Below, in pieces: positions 41,821 through 55,400 of a stretch of DNA of 64,000 nt. A program made the translations under genes and the position numbers. The DNA is taken from the NCBI RefSeq assembly GCF_000224145.3, contig NC_020179.2, positions 1,327,612 through 1,391,611 of the forward strand, given 5' to 3'. The stretch is from Ciona intestinalis (lineage: Eukaryota; Chordata; Ascidiacea; Phlebobranchia; Cionidae). The notes beneath the pieces are model-generated. The model was given only the letters and a program-made list of their open reading frames with translations, did no database searches and was not told where the DNA came from. Position 1 is the stretch's first letter; each line of letters begins with the position of its first letter.

Positions 41821-42743
41821 TGTTCTATTCTATATGCGTGATGTCATAGAGCGAGGCATTTCAGTACGAGACTTGGGGTTTAGGGGTTTTGTTCCGTTAT
41901 AAGACATTCATACGATAATCAACAAGTTTAGTGTATTCTGATTTTACACTGTTTGAAAATCAAACAGCTAAGTTGTGTATCTTTACCTAAAACCATAAAT
42001 GTCATGAAAAAACTAATTAAATACTGTATTTTAAAATGGTGTACCGTTTGTAGCCATCAGGCTAACTGAAAAGGGTGTACGCTTACGCGTCGTAGATTAC
42101 GCAATACCAATTTTCCGAATGTTCTCGCTTTTGAGAGAAAATTTCATGACTTGACATTAAACAGGGATCACATTCTAGTTTTAGAAAGTAAAACAGGTAT
42201 AGCTGTCAATTTTATTGGGAAACTATATTCTCCCATATTTGCGTGCGTGGGCGCCATACAAGTCCAAACGTAAAACCAGAGTTCCCGAGTGCGTGAATCC
42301 GTTACGTTTTATATTTAAAACCTTAAAACAGGAGAATTGACTTAAAAACATAGGTTGAGGCAAGCACACTGAGCTGACCTTAGTTCGAAATGCTATTTCG
42401 TAACAGACAGCTCTGTTACATCATAATAAAGAATGCGGAAAAAACGTCAAGCGTATAAAACGTTACCTTATGCGTGATAGGTTTATGACCCAACGCTATT
42501 TATTTTGCGGTAGTGATTTAACTAAATTGCAAGTAACAATGTAAAAGTGCGGGGGCGTTTTATTAACCTGGTACGTATCTTCCTTATTGTTGGACTGGCA
42601 TTTAACGTTTTATAGTTACGTAATAGCCAAAAATATTCAGTCCATAAACTCCTAAATTAAAGTAACACTTAAACGTCATGTTTACCATCACTAAATCAAT
42701 ATACATACTATTTTTATGTGCAATTTTTATTTAGAATTTAAGG

Positions 42744-43070
42744 TATAGTGGGGTAGGGGAGATGGGACACTTTTAGCACAAATAATATCCAAACTTTCTG
42801 ATCGTGTTTTAACAATTGACAACGGTATATGGAAGTCGTGAGCATACGGTTTTATAATTCTTTGGATATTCTTTGTTTACTATCAAATGGGACGAGAAAA
42901 TAGAATAAAAAGGTGATCCAATTCCCATTTGGTACTGAGCAAAAAAACATTTAAAGAATTATGAAATCATATCCTCACGACTCCCATAGACCGTTGTTAA
43001 TTGTTTAAAACACGGTCAGGATATTTGGATACTTTGTTCTACAGCTGTCCCGTCTTCACCCACCCCTATA
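42744..43070. mobile_element. Two MITEs joined head to head
   Basis: A plus copy (42744 to about 42920) runs directly into a minus copy (to 43070) through shortened right ends. Both outer termini are left ends, so the 327 bases can fold back on themselves. Confidence 0.8.
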
Positions 43071-44926
43071 TACCCGTGCATTTATTTCAATTACAGTTAA
43101 ATAGCTTGCGTGCTACTGTTGAGGGGGTTTACGTGACTCATAACAGGGTCACAAATTTAGCGGATTTTTGGATCAATTACTTAAAATTCTTCAAGTTTTT
43201 GGTCAAATTTAGGGGCAGTGTGACTATACCACCCACGATGTCGTTGCGTTATTGGCTTATCTTTTGCGTTTATAGCTTCCTGTGGGCCTTCCGGGCTCTT
43301 GAAGCTCCTATCTAGTCGATAAAACACATTGCCGTGATGAAGTTATACTTTGATGCGGTCTACGAAGCTGGGCAAGTATTTATTCGCAACATAACGCAAA
43401 CATCCGAAAGCTCTTCAGGTGTGAGTCGCAGGAAGTTTTATATTTGTTCTCTATGCGTTCGCACCGCAGTGGGTAAAACCTATAGAGTTTTCATATGGCC
43501 AACTAAAAAGTAATTGGGAAAGAAAAATAGGTATGGAGAATTAAATGAAGTCGTGAATCTCAACAACTGTTCAATAAAAGGCTGAAAATATCTTCAAAGA
43601 GTTCGGTTAAGTCACTTTCTTTGTTCGTTTATGTAAACGTTACTGTTTGGTTTATTTTCTTTCACCTTTTTTGCACTATTCAGTGAAAGCCATTCATGAT
43701 TATAAATCATGACGACGGTTTTTCACTTTTGCTGGATCTTATATTGCGCAAGGCTTTGCAAAGGGGTAACGTGCTGAAGGCTCTTTGGGGCCTAAAGAGA
43801 ACGGGTTTCAAAAGCAAACATTGGTTTTAAAACACAAGCACACGGCGTAACGTTCACAATGAAAGGAAAATTCTCCTTTTGACTCCATTTTCTCTTTTCA
43901 CTTTCACACGTTACGGACTTATCTTATTCTTTAGGAGATTAAAAATGTAATTTAGTCGTGTGTTTACACTTTTGCTTACGAGTAAATACACAAAAAGTAC
44001 CCTATACACCTAAAACACACATACAACACGAAATACGTAAACATATAGACAGTTTCTACAAAATACATAGGCGTCCAAGCAAAGGTGTATATATTTATTT
44101 AGCATCCCTAAAATCCATTTTACCGCACAAAAATCACGGAAACGGTCACCAAACCGATTTCTTTATACGGGTCTAATTTTAGTCCATACTTAAATCGAAT
44201 AAACAAAAAAAGTTTGTCTAAATCTTTACGAACTAATATTGACGCTACGTTCTTTTGTTAACCGATTTATGCGTGGTTACGCAAACATATTTGACGCTTG
44301 TACGTTTTGCTTGGTCATTATGACGTAATAGAATGACAGTCCAATAGGGCAAAGTTTTATAATTTAAAAATTATTTCATTATTTTTATGAAAATGAAAGT
44401 ACGAAGGTCACAGACCATTTGCCCCAACTGAGAGCTTATAAATCTGCATGCCATGGCCTTACTGGTAAAGGCATTATTTAGGCTCATGTTTCCCGCTAAA
44501 TGTTCTTTAATTATCAATAACTTATATGACCAAGTTTCGGCAAATGTTGTGCAAAATCTAAAAATGCGATTCCTTAGTTTTATAATATTGTAAAACGGAA
44601 TTTCGCGTGAATATAAACGTTTCAAAATTCACACTTTTCTGTAAAATAGTTGAAAATTTGTTCCCTACCTTGCTCTATGTGTATTTTCCAATACAATTAT
44701 TTTCTGCTTATGACAAACTGCATTTTACTTTGAAGTCCATTGTTGCGTGTGGTGGTATTTGCTCTCTTATGCAATATAAGGTGAAAATTAAATTTTCTAC
44801 CAAATGCAGTTTTAAGTCGGTAAACCGCAGCGAAAGAGATTTCCTTTGAAGATTTAAAGCTCTATTAACTACACTGCTGGGGCAAATATTATACCAAGAA
44901 AATGTGATGCACTGGAAATTTTACAT

Positions 44927-45120
44927 ACAGTAGGGTGGGGGAAGATGGGACACCTTAAGCACACAATATCTAAATGAAGAGATCGTGTTTTAAACAATTA
45001 ACAACGCTCTAGGGGAGTCGTGAAGATACGTTTTTATAATTCTTTGCATTTTCTTTGTTTACTACCAAATTGGGCGAGAAAATAATATGAAAAGGTGTCC
45101 CATCTTCCCCCAACCTACCA
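44927..45120 (+). mobile_element. MITE, subfamily A
   Basis: Full length: AGTAGGGTGGGGGAAGATGG to CATCTTCCCCCAACCTACC. Confidence 0.88.
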
Positions 45121-45133
45121 TATCTATAGTAAT

Positions 45134-45280
45134 ACAGTAGGGTGGGGAAAGATGGGACAGCTTTTTATTCCATTTTTTCTCCCCACGACTCCCATAGACC
45201 GTTATTAATTGTTTAAAACACGATCAAGATACTTTGATATAATGTGCTAAAGGTGTTCCATCTTACCTAACAACACTATA
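45134..45280 (-). mobile_element. MITE, subfamily A, internal deletion
   Basis: Reversed copy 14 bases after the previous one; the CCAAATGG region is missing. Confidence 0.78.
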
Positions 45281-46798
45281 GTAATAGTTTAATTGTTGAA
45301 AAGATTTTCTGGCCGTTTTAATTATATGGTTTTGGGGTATTTTAGCACATCCTGGTTAGTTTTTGAGCCTAATTGTTTTATTAAGTGACTGTTATAAAGT
45401 TTATGCACAGTTTTGTGATGTTTTGTATTGAATTTTATTATGAATTTATAAAACGGGGCAAAATATAAAAAAGCAAAATAGTGATGTTTTTAAAATGCTA
45501 AATCGCAAGAAAGTTTATGCACACTTTTTTTATGTGTTCTATCGAATTTAAAAACGTTAAGCAAAATTAAAAAATCAAAATAATTTATGGATGATTTATA
45601 ATGCTAAATCAGAAGACGGCATTCTAGACAATGTACATCATATATTTATCAATTGCCACACACATTTGCGACACACATATGATACAAAACAGGGGTTTCC
45701 AGAACGTGCGTGCCGGGTGCAAATATTTACGGTTTTTAAGCATATGCGATGTCTAGGTCTTATGACCATGTAAATCAAACACTTAGTAAGTTCTATTCTT
45801 AAATTATTGTCTGGATGATGACACTTTTTCCAATCATTTCTCAACTTGTGATAAGCCCATTCAAAAGCATTCTATTTGGTTACGGTTTGAAAACGTCTTT
45901 CTCATTATTATTTTGCATTTTTTTCTAGCGTCACTTTTTAACCAGTCGTAGCGTGATAGTTGAACAATAGTTTGATATGCGATGTCAGATTGAGTGACCG
46001 TTAGCAGAGCGTCGCCCACGCATGGAGGCGAACAAAGCGAGCGAGTGTTTGCTTTCTATTTTTACGTCCCTTTGGATCTCACGCAAGCCGGGGCACGTGA
46101 CAGCGTTGTTATAGCAACAACAGGCCACGTAATCTTTCCGCTACGGTTTCGTCGTGTTCGTGATCGCCTTTCACCTAATTTTTACCTGCCCGTTGGCCAG
46201 GCAACATAAGAATTCGAATAAAGGTTACTGCAGTCACGAATATCAGTTACGTCATTTTTTCAGCGTTTTTTCCCGCTAAACCGATTAACACCTACCGTAA
46301 AACGACATCGATTTTACCCTACGCCGCTAATTGGAAACGTAGTGCCGCCTATGTTCAAACACTCATTACTTTAACAAGTTTACTCAATTCAACGTCATTT
46401 GCTAAGGTCAAGTAGCTGGTATTTGTACGTCTGTGTAACGGATTACGCTTTTGTATTTTTAACACTAGACAAACAACAATGGCGCAATCCTTTTATCAAT
46501 GGCATTGGACTTTCGTACTGTGTGTAGTAACCAGGCGTAAACACAATACATCAGCAATACCAGTAACTTAGCTGGCGAAGCGAGCGCTCGCGAGAAAAGT
46601 GAGAGCTCCAAAAAACTTTTCAAATTATCTTCGGTGGTTAGGGGAAATGAGGATTGACCGGTGTGTTAGTAGAACGGCCTGACTGTGAAGTCACGTAGGC
46701 AAGTACACATTCGCATGTCTTACGCATATTAATACGAGCATGATGGATTGCCCCAAACACGTTAAATAAGCACTTCAAGTCAATTCAGTTCTGATTGT

Positions 46799-46975
46799 AT
46801 ATAGTAAGGTCGGGTAAGATTGTCCATGTTTTCATTCTCTTTTGTCGTCCCATTTGGTATTAAACACAGAATATTTACAGAATTAAATAGCCGTATCCTC
46901 ACGTCCTCAAGGAACGTTGTCAATTGTTAAAACCGCAATCAACAAATGTGGAACTTAACGGTAATAATATGGGAT
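46799..46975 (-). mobile_element. MITE, degenerate
   Basis: AGTAAGGTCGGGTAAGATTG with CGTCCCATTTGGTATTAAAC; the right end is unclear. Confidence 0.65.
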
Positions 46976-46996
46976 AAAACTCTGCTTTGTATATTG

Positions 46997-47180
46997 TATA
47001 GTGGGGTGGGGAAAATGGGACGCCCTTTTTTATTTTATTTTGGTAGTAAACAAAGAAGATTCAAAGAATTTTAAAACCGTATCCCCACGACTTCATATAC
47101 CCTTGTTAATTGTTTAAAATACGATCAGGATATTTGGTTATTATGTTCTAAAAGGTTTTCACCTTACCCCACAGTACTAT
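46997..47180 (-). mobile_element. MITE, subfamily A
   Basis: TAGTGGGGTGGGGAAAATGG to CACCTTACCCCACAGTACTA. Confidence 0.8.
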
Positions 47181-47452
47181 GACACAAAACAGATTGTCCA
47201 ACGTAATATACATCTATGCACACTGTACGAAGGTTAATTCGGCAAGTTAAAGTTCCAACATGTGACTCAGTCGTTCCCTAAATGATTAACGGTAAGGAGA
47301 AAGTTAAAAAAACGTAGTAGAATGACAAGCAGTAAACCAGGTATTTTCCCAACGATGAGTGAATAAACATTTCTAGAATCCAGTTCCGTTTTTACTTGAT
47401 TATTGTTTACCTTATCAAGTTACGCAATACGAACTTCTGGAGCATAAAATCA

Positions 47453-47661
47453 AGTGGGGTAAGATGGGATACCGTTAGCATATTATAGTAAGGTGGGGGG
47501 AAATGGGACACCGTTAACACATAACTTAATTTAAACAAGTAACAACGGTCTATGAGAGTCGTGAGGATACTGTTTTATAAATATTTAAATTTTCTGTGTT
47601 TACTACTAAATGCGATGAGAAAATAGAAGGATACGGCGTCCCATCTCCCCCCACACTACTA
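47453..47661 (+). mobile_element. MITE preceded by a left-end fragment
   Basis: A bare left end (AGTGGGGTAAGATGGGATAC, 47453-47482) is followed at 47484 by a nearly full subfamily A copy ending CATCTCCCCCCACACTACTA. Confidence 0.8.
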
Positions 47662-48316
47662 TTTGTCCCATTATTGATTTGTTAATTGCATGCCGCTACA
47701 GGAAAGGATTGCGTTTGACATGCTTTTTGTTTCAAGTTTGATCTGATATGGTCTGCATAGGTAACCGCAGTATAGGGTTAAAGTTTTGTGCATGATAATT
47801 GTTCCGAGTGCTTTTGTTATAATCTCGCACGATTTTTAAGCGAACACTTAGATATCTGTTGCAATACAATAGGACTTTGCTAACGTTGCCGTTCGATCTA
47901 CGATTCCGTGGGTGATAAGCAACCGCGACGAAAAACGAGCGATGAAAAATATTCTTCACATCCAAGATGATTCTGCATTTTTGCCGAAAAGCTTCTCAGC
48001 GAGAATGGTCGTGACAATCTGGACAGAACCGTGTCATGATATTTCTCCAATGTTTCGCCGATCGCAGGCAAACGTGATTGCCGAGGAACCGCAACGAACA
48101 AATATGCTAAGGCAATGCCGAAAAAACAACACTATCACATCAGCATTAGACCGAAATCGCGTGAGAGCTAGCGTGTTGTAATTGCTTTTGCTAATTAAAA
48201 CGACCAACCAAAATCTAACAGAAACTTGTATGCGGTTTGATACACCTAATATTGCATGCACGTCTTTTACTTTCCATACGCTCGTTGTTAGTATCGGCAC
48301 GCGTTTTTTCTACCTA

Positions 48317-48544
48317 TACAGTAGGGTGGGGGTGAGACGGGACACCTTTAGTAGATACTATACAAATATCCTGATAGTGTTTTATAAACAAATGACAACG
48401 GTCTATGGGAGTTATGAGAATACGGTTCTATAATTTTGTGAATGTTTTTTGTTTACTACCAAATGGGACAGAAAAATAGATTAAATAGACAAAATGGAAC
48501 AAGAAAATAAAATAAATGGATGTCCCATCTTCCCCGCTCTACTA
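48317..48544 (+). mobile_element. MITE with internal duplication
   Basis: Subfamily A copy with the AAATGG(G/A)ACAAGAAAAT segment repeated near the right end, similar in kind to the copy at 35127. Confidence 0.8.
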
Positions 48545-49761
48545 TGGGATGCAAAACAAGTTTTAATTGTTTACTAAAGATGCCATGAAAATATTACATA
48601 GAAAATCAGTTATAACGTTGGCTGGAAACTCTTATAAATATCAAACCAAGCCTTCCTTTTCTAAGGTTAAAACCTTCGGGCGGTTTATAGAGCGGAAATA
48701 TTGGTTATCGTTGTCGTTTCAACGTTTGCTAATTAATCCGGTTCGTTAAAAAATCGTGACAGGAACGTCCTATTCTCGTAGACTTTTTCTGTCGTCCTTT
48801 CGGGCGTTGAAAACAGCGTCATACTTGAAGTTGTACCGAAATTAAGTTGGCGACATTACTTTCAAGTTCAATGCTTTCAAATGGCTCCGTTTGGAGAAGA
48901 GCTTTTGCGGGTTGAATATGTATGGTTACGTCACTTAAAAACGTGAGATTTTTAATTCGTTTTGACGCAGCGAGACATTATACTTGGCGATAAATATGCG
49001 ACGATATAGCCGTATATCGTAATGCGGTATTTATAGAAAAAAAGCTCTCACGCTCAAAAACGACACTTTTAAATTACACTTTTTATAATGACGTCTTTCG
49101 GCTTAATAGGCTATCAATGCAATTTTAACGCCAAACCCAGCGAATTAAGTTAAATACCGACTGGACAGCGCAGAAAATGCACATATTTGGCAATACTTAA
49201 AACTTAATTGATCCAAAAGTAACGGCTTTTGAGGTAAACCCGATTTTCATTTGCATTTTGTTTTTAGTAATAATAACAACATATATACATAGAATTTTAA
49301 AGAGCCTATATATATACGGTTTTAACCTGTACGCACACTGAACTATCACTCTAAAAAAAGTTCAATCAAACTTATTTAATACCGAAACTTTACACAAAAT
49401 GTTTGAATCAAGTAATTGACGCAATTTATAGTCTACTAATAATACCCACTGTATTTTAAACTTTATCTGTATATATATCTAACAGTGTACATCGAAACAT
49501 CGTGCCGGTATTGAACAAAAATAATTATGTAAATTAGCTTGTTGTCACTTTTCATATTCTGTTTAGATAAAAAAGCTATTTTTGTCTTACAAAACATGAG
49601 ATATGTTTCATTTTGTCTATCCTTTATATTTTTCCCATGCCGTTTGCCAGAAATACAATTATCTGTATACGAGTATAAGCTCAGGGCAAGTTACGGAAAT
49701 TTATAGGTTCCTTATATAATATTGAAATAACAACTGACGACAGTTTAGGAATCTAAAGTTA

Positions 49762-50023
49762 ATAGGATGGGGTAGGATGGGAAATGTGGGGTAAGATGGG
49801 AGACCTGTGTTTAACGACTGTTGTTTTCCGGCAACGCGAGGATAAAGTAAGAAATTACATAAATACGTGTTTTTATTCTTTTTTTATCGTCCCGTTTAAT
49901 TGTAAACAAAAAATATTTACATAATTGTTACCCTGGGACTCTAAAAGTGCGTTGTTATTTGACCAAAAAAGTCAGGAAATAAGGTATTTAGGTGCTAACG
50001 GTTTCCCAATTTACCCCCAGTAA
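49762..50023 (-). mobile_element. MITE interrupted by a SINE tail
   Basis: Terminal motifs (GGATGGGGTAGGATGGG and GTGGGGTAAGATGGGAGACC), then about 60 bases of SINE tail (TAACGACTGTTGTTTTCCGG), then a reversed subfamily B interior to TTTACCCCCAG. Confidence 0.65.
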
Positions 50024-52193
50024 TAAATATGTATGTATATAATATTAAAACCACAGTAAGATTTTAACTTATCATATACAGTAATATGAATTCTTGTGTT
50101 AAAATTTAGCCCAGCAGCTAAGGTCAAAGGCAGGCGTGTGTTTGCATTGGACTTACGTTACTTTACTTTGCGAATACAGCACCGTAGCAACATAACATAT
50201 AGCGTGAACTCGCCGTTTGTGACGTCACAATCGAAAGAGAATGCAGTTAAGCGTAACCAGTTTTTGGAATGTGCGTGAGACTCAAAACGAATAAAAAGTC
50301 GACTTGATAAGAAAGCTACACTAAATATAGTGCAAGGAAATCTATCTATAAAATAGGGTGTGTATATAGAAAATCAGCTTTGAACTTGAAACATTACAGC
50401 CGTACAGCGCTTAGTCTGGGTATTTTACAGCTAATATAAATTTCACAGCGAGTTTTTGCGTGAGAAGTTTTTTACAAAAACTGCAAAAAAATGCTCAAAG
50501 TCTTGGCTGATTTTGCTGGAAATTCGTGCGAAAGGCGAAAGAAAAAAGGGACAAAAGTTAAGAGAGAATGAAGGAGTAGTTATCTCACTTTTCTCCTTTC
50601 GCCGAGCTTTGCCCGTCAAGTTTATTTTGAGTTCCTAGCTCACGCATCCGTGGCAGTTGCGCTACGGTAGCCTAGCTGGTAGCAGCAAAGTTACATGTCT
50701 GCTTGTGAATAAATATCGTAGGCGACGCGGCGTGTTTAATTACCAGGCTAAATCTAAATAAGTATTGACGTACAAAAAGGTCAAAGGTGTGAAAGCCACG
50801 TTAGGACGTATGTAATCGGTTTTGGTATGTTTGTTCTTAATTGGCCTTGTTGTTTGGACTTTGAATTGAATTATAGGGATTGGAATAATTTGTATGGTGT
50901 TTAAGATGTCATATTTTTGAACTTTTTAACCTCGCGATTTCTGACAGCTAGTCATCTCCGAACGATTTAATCTACGTAATAGGATTTCGCTTTGGCGCTG
51001 GCAAACTGACTAGTTATATACTGTTATAGCAGGGTACAGACTTAAACCACGTTTTTTTCTAACAACAACTTAAAATTTAAATTGACCAATTTTTGTTTCT
51101 TGTTTATACAGAAAACTTTTTAGACCGGCTTTTGGCTCACTTTTTGCCAAAGCCATTGTAAAGTCGACTGCCGAAGGGCAAAAAACGAAGTGAATTTTCG
51201 CCATATTTTTCAACGAAGCTGACAATTCGTCGGCCGAATACACTCCTATATACAAGCGAATCAAGACCCGGACGAAAAGCCGAGATTTCAAACGACAGAA
51301 ACGAAAAACATCGTTTATTTGTGAAAACCTTTGCACTTGTTCAAGCAAGCAAGGTAAGAAAACAAAACTTATCCAAAAAAATTATTTTAGTTTTTTTTTG
51401 TTTTTGTGCTTTTTCGGACAGTTTAAAAATCTCTTTATTTTTCGTGTTTTTTTTTAAGTTTCTTCAATAAAAACTGTCATTTTGAAAGATAAAACGACCT
51501 GTTTTATTCTTACAGATATGTTTTTCCGACAAAATATCTCTAGCAAACATTAACTAACGCGATTTCATTGTCCGCAACGTCTTAATGTACCTTAATTCGC
51601 GATTTGCGGAGACCTGTCGTTAAAAAACTAATATTTGAATGGTTTGGGACAAAAGAGCTTTAGATTTTCGACGTGGCTACGGCCCCGTGCGTGTGTGCTT
51701 TAGCGCGAAAATTCGTTTAAAACGCTTGTAATTGTACAGTGGTTTAATTTGAAACTGTACTCTGGGTAAGGTATAAAAGCTATATAGAAGCTATGCCACG
51801 CTTTAAATTTGATACCAAAATATGCATTTTTTCAAATCCGCCGCTCAATTATCGGGAAAATTGACCCAGAGTGACTTATTTTAAGCGAAGAGTAAAACAG
51901 TTTAAAAAGCGGCGTTAAAAGGCCGTATTCCAGAGCTTTCGGTTTGTTGGCACAAGCGACGCTTTCCGGGTCACCTTTTTCCGACTGCAAAGGTGACATG
52001 GACTGTCGGTGTTATATAGGAGCTATACCTGATGCCGGTGCGATTGATTTGCTCATGTGTCAGTTTAAGTGGTTGCGGTAAGAGCTCAACAAATATAATG
52101 ACGAGCAGAGAAAGGAAAGAGTGTGGAGCTTAATTAAACGCTCCGTTTGACTTCGCTCGTATATATTGTATTGTGACCGGGTGCAGGCTGGAG

Positions 52194-52200
52194 TATATAA
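52194..52200 (+). promoter_or_regulatory. TATA box of the KLF gene
   Basis: TATATAA, 285 bases before the start codon. It would place transcription start near 52225. A 5'-UTR intron is likely, with a donor such as CAGC/GTGAGG at 52251-52252 and the acceptor TTTTGCAG ending at 52410. That acceptor could instead receive a spliced leader, which Ciona uses. Confidence 0.55.
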
Positions 52201-52478
52201 ATATCATGTCGACTGTAAGCAAGGACGACAGTTGTCAATCATACGTACAGCGTGAGGTAGTTAGGCAGTTGTGAAGATATGTATTAGCAGCTAATAGGAA
52301 AAGCCACATAGAGTAAAATTATTAGCGAAAATTATTTTATTATTTTTTTTTATAATGTATCAATTACTGGTCACTTTTAATTTTTTTTCATCTTTTTATT
52401 TATTTTGCAGAGGTTCAAGCTGACACCTCCTTTGATAACCGTGCAAAGCAACTTACACGCACGTAGGAAAGAACGCAA

Positions 52479-55400
52479 ATGGCTGCTGCCGTGGCTCTGA
52501 ACTACCCGTCGCCGAACTTCAGCAGCGAATTTCCCGCCGAGAATTTCTACTCCGCCCGATCCTTAGAACAGGCCGCTTCTGTCTCCGAAGCGTCGTCATT
52601 CTCGCCCGTCTCCTCGCCCGAGTTTTTATCGTTCGAACAAAACACAATCTCAGACGCATCAATTGACAATTTTGAGGTAGGTGGTATACTATTATATAAA
52701 GAACAATGGGGCACTTTATACTTTTATATACCATTTTACTATTACTTAACTGAATTAAGCTTTCCGGGTGTTGGGACAATAATGGGCCAAAATCTGGCCT
52801 AAATCCCAGGTCCTTCATCCATAAAGAATAAAAAAGAAATTTTACTAATGCATAAAGAACAGCAGGGCTCTGTATACTTAATAACCAATCTATTTTAATT
52901 GGTTATAAATGGACCATTTTTCGAAAATATTTGTATCTAATACTGTATACCGTTAGCACCTAAAAAAAACTTTATTTCTTGATCGTATTTTAACAATTAA
53001 CAACGCTCTTTGCGGTTACGCTTGTTTAGTTATGTTAATATTTCTTTCTTTCGAAATAATTAATACACGGCCCATCTTACCCCATTCTACTATAGCTATT
53101 TATGTCCTGTAACCTATAAATGTGAAATAAACTCAAGTTCGAATTTCAAAGTTAAGATTCAGCACGCACAGAAGCCGTAACACCCCTTTTCCACTTGACC
53201 ATAAAATTCGGTTTGAAATTGGGTCGCGTTTCGCAGCTCGACGTCGCATGTCGGAGCCGTGGCGACGGTGGGTCATGGGTTATGCAGGGGTTAACCCATG
53301 TGCCTTGCGCGGTACCCAGGCAGGGTACCCAAGCGTGATCGGTTAGGAAATTACTCAGCGAAGATAAACAGAACGTCTTCCGACAGTCGTTATCCTGTTA
53401 TTGTCTGGGATATTGAACGTTTACGCCGCGCGAATGGTAGCAGTATGATATGGTGGGTGGAAAGCTCGGCACGTACGGTTGTAACAAGCGTACTGAACGA
53501 AATTACACAGAGTACGGCGTCGCTTCAAAGACCGTTTTACATACTTTCGCAATTACGTTACGAGTTACATCATTATGTAACTGTGTATCCATATGTAGTT
53601 GAATCCTGACACATGGTCTATGTTTTTCAATATAGTTGGATGGGGTAGGATGGGACACTTTTACCACATAATATCCAAATATCTTGATCGTGTTTTAAAC
53701 AATTAAATTACGATCTACACGGGAGCCTTGAAGATGCGGTTTTATTTATAATTGTTTAAATATTCTGTTTATTACCAAATGGGACGAGAAAGTAGCATAA
53801 AAAGGTGTCCCATCTTCTCCCATCCTACTATATAAACGATTTACATTATCTTTATGGGTCAGTTTAATATTACGGAAAATGTAGCCATACCGGTGGTCAT
53901 GTTTTTCTTTTATTTTTTTGCGGTTAAAAGTGGACTGGTTAACAGTAACAAGCAACCGAAGCGAATCCGTAGCTTCCTGCTATGTTTTAAGTCGACAGGG
54001 CACGGAAACTGGTTTGAGCAATGCTTTTATTGAGCAGGTTGTTTTTCGTTTGTTGAGGTGTACATGAAAGTCGCATGTGGCGGTGCGTGGCTAGTCACGG
54101 CCGTTATTTGTTTGAAGCTCGTAGATCAAAGCGCGCCGTTTTTTTCTGAGACAGGAAAGTAAATTTAAGCATGAGGGAAATTGGATTTCGAAAATCTTAA
54201 AAGAACCCGCGTGTAAATTCGTTGGTGTGACTTTTTCCCAACAAGTGCTATCAAAAGTCATTCTTAAAGCTGTACCACATAATTGTAAGAAGTCTGGGAA
54301 ACGCAAGTCATCGACCACCGGAACACGTTTATTACGTGCCCGGTATCTTTCAGGAAAAAAGTCCTAACCGCATCTTCTGCTTAAAGCATGGTCGAGATCT
54401 GGCTATGTGAGTGTAAAATATAATACTGGTCGCGTTGGTCTGCTAATAACAGCACATATATATCAATCCAGACACCGAGGTACCACAGTCGCTTATTACA
54501 CAACTGACTCCATACCATAGCTGTAATCATGGTCTAAGAAATGGAAGGTTTTGAAACGGCAGCCTTCACTCAACTACCGTTAGCTAGAAGCGTTTCGTGG
54601 AAAACATACGCTCTTGTGGCGAAATAATCGTTTTTCTCGCGCGGCGCTCAGAGCGAAACCATATCGACTTTAAACTGCGATAATTGCCGTCGCTTGTAAC
54701 TGCTTATAAGTCCTTTCGGCTTTGTGAACGTTGTCGGTAATTATTGCCGAAATGACCAGAGTAAGCTTGCCAAGATATCATGGCCATACCCTGATTGCTG
54801 GCTTTTTGATTGCCAAGTTTCAAACGATTAACGGCAGCCACGGTTATTGCCAAGGGCAAAAATGTACGCGTAACTGTAAGCGTTAACATCTGATTAAGCA
54901 ACCAACTCGGCTATAGTAAAAATCTGTACGCGAATAAACGCAGTGCATTGTACTTAATATGATTCGTTGTAATCCGATTCACGAAAGTATTAAATCACTA
55001 GAAACGTTTGGTTACAGTAAGTGTATTGTGTTCCACAAGTCTATATCGGCGGTTAAAGCGGATGAGACGAAGTTTACATAAGCGGGTACGAACCTTATCT
55101 TATCGAGCTTTCATCGTTTACAATTACGTTCGTTTCACATTCGGGCTTTTACCCCGGGACGTTGCCAGTGAGGGCACGCTGAAGACATAAAATGTACAGA
55201 AAATATCAGTTTACGGAATGCGCAGTTGGTGCTCTGTATGACGGGCAACGCATGTCGATATCTAGACTAAATGACGGCGGTACCAGCATCAATGCTTGCT
55301 TGAAGCACCGAGATCCAAGTTGCTGTCGAAAACAACTTTCAACGGAGAGAAAGCAGAAGGCCTGGACGCAGCAGAGCGTGCTGTACGGCAGGCTTAGCGC

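Larger units (their letters stand above)
39412..52193. other. Gene-poor 12.8 kb between SLC16-like B and KLF
   Basis: No exon with family resemblance was found on either strand. Repeats: MITEs at 39478, 39886, 41702, 42744 (a pair), 44927, 45134, 46799, 46997, 47484, 48317 and 49762, a SINE at 40425, and a possible hAT end near 41690. The rest is AT-rich unique sequence; 48550-49760 and 50030-52190 hold no repeat I recognise and could contain regulatory DNA of the KLF gene. Confidence 0.5.

Noticed and set aside
43001..43315. Plus-strand open frame of 104 codons
   Set aside because: Its first third is the reversed MITE; the rest resembles no family I know and has no splice support.
45994..46209. 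Plus-strand open frame of 71 codons
   Set aside because: Locally less AT-rich, but no recognisable protein and no flanking exons; probably chance.
51070..51348. Minus-strand open frame of 92 codons
   Set aside because: No family resemblance; upstream region of the KLF gene. Expression data would be needed to revive it.
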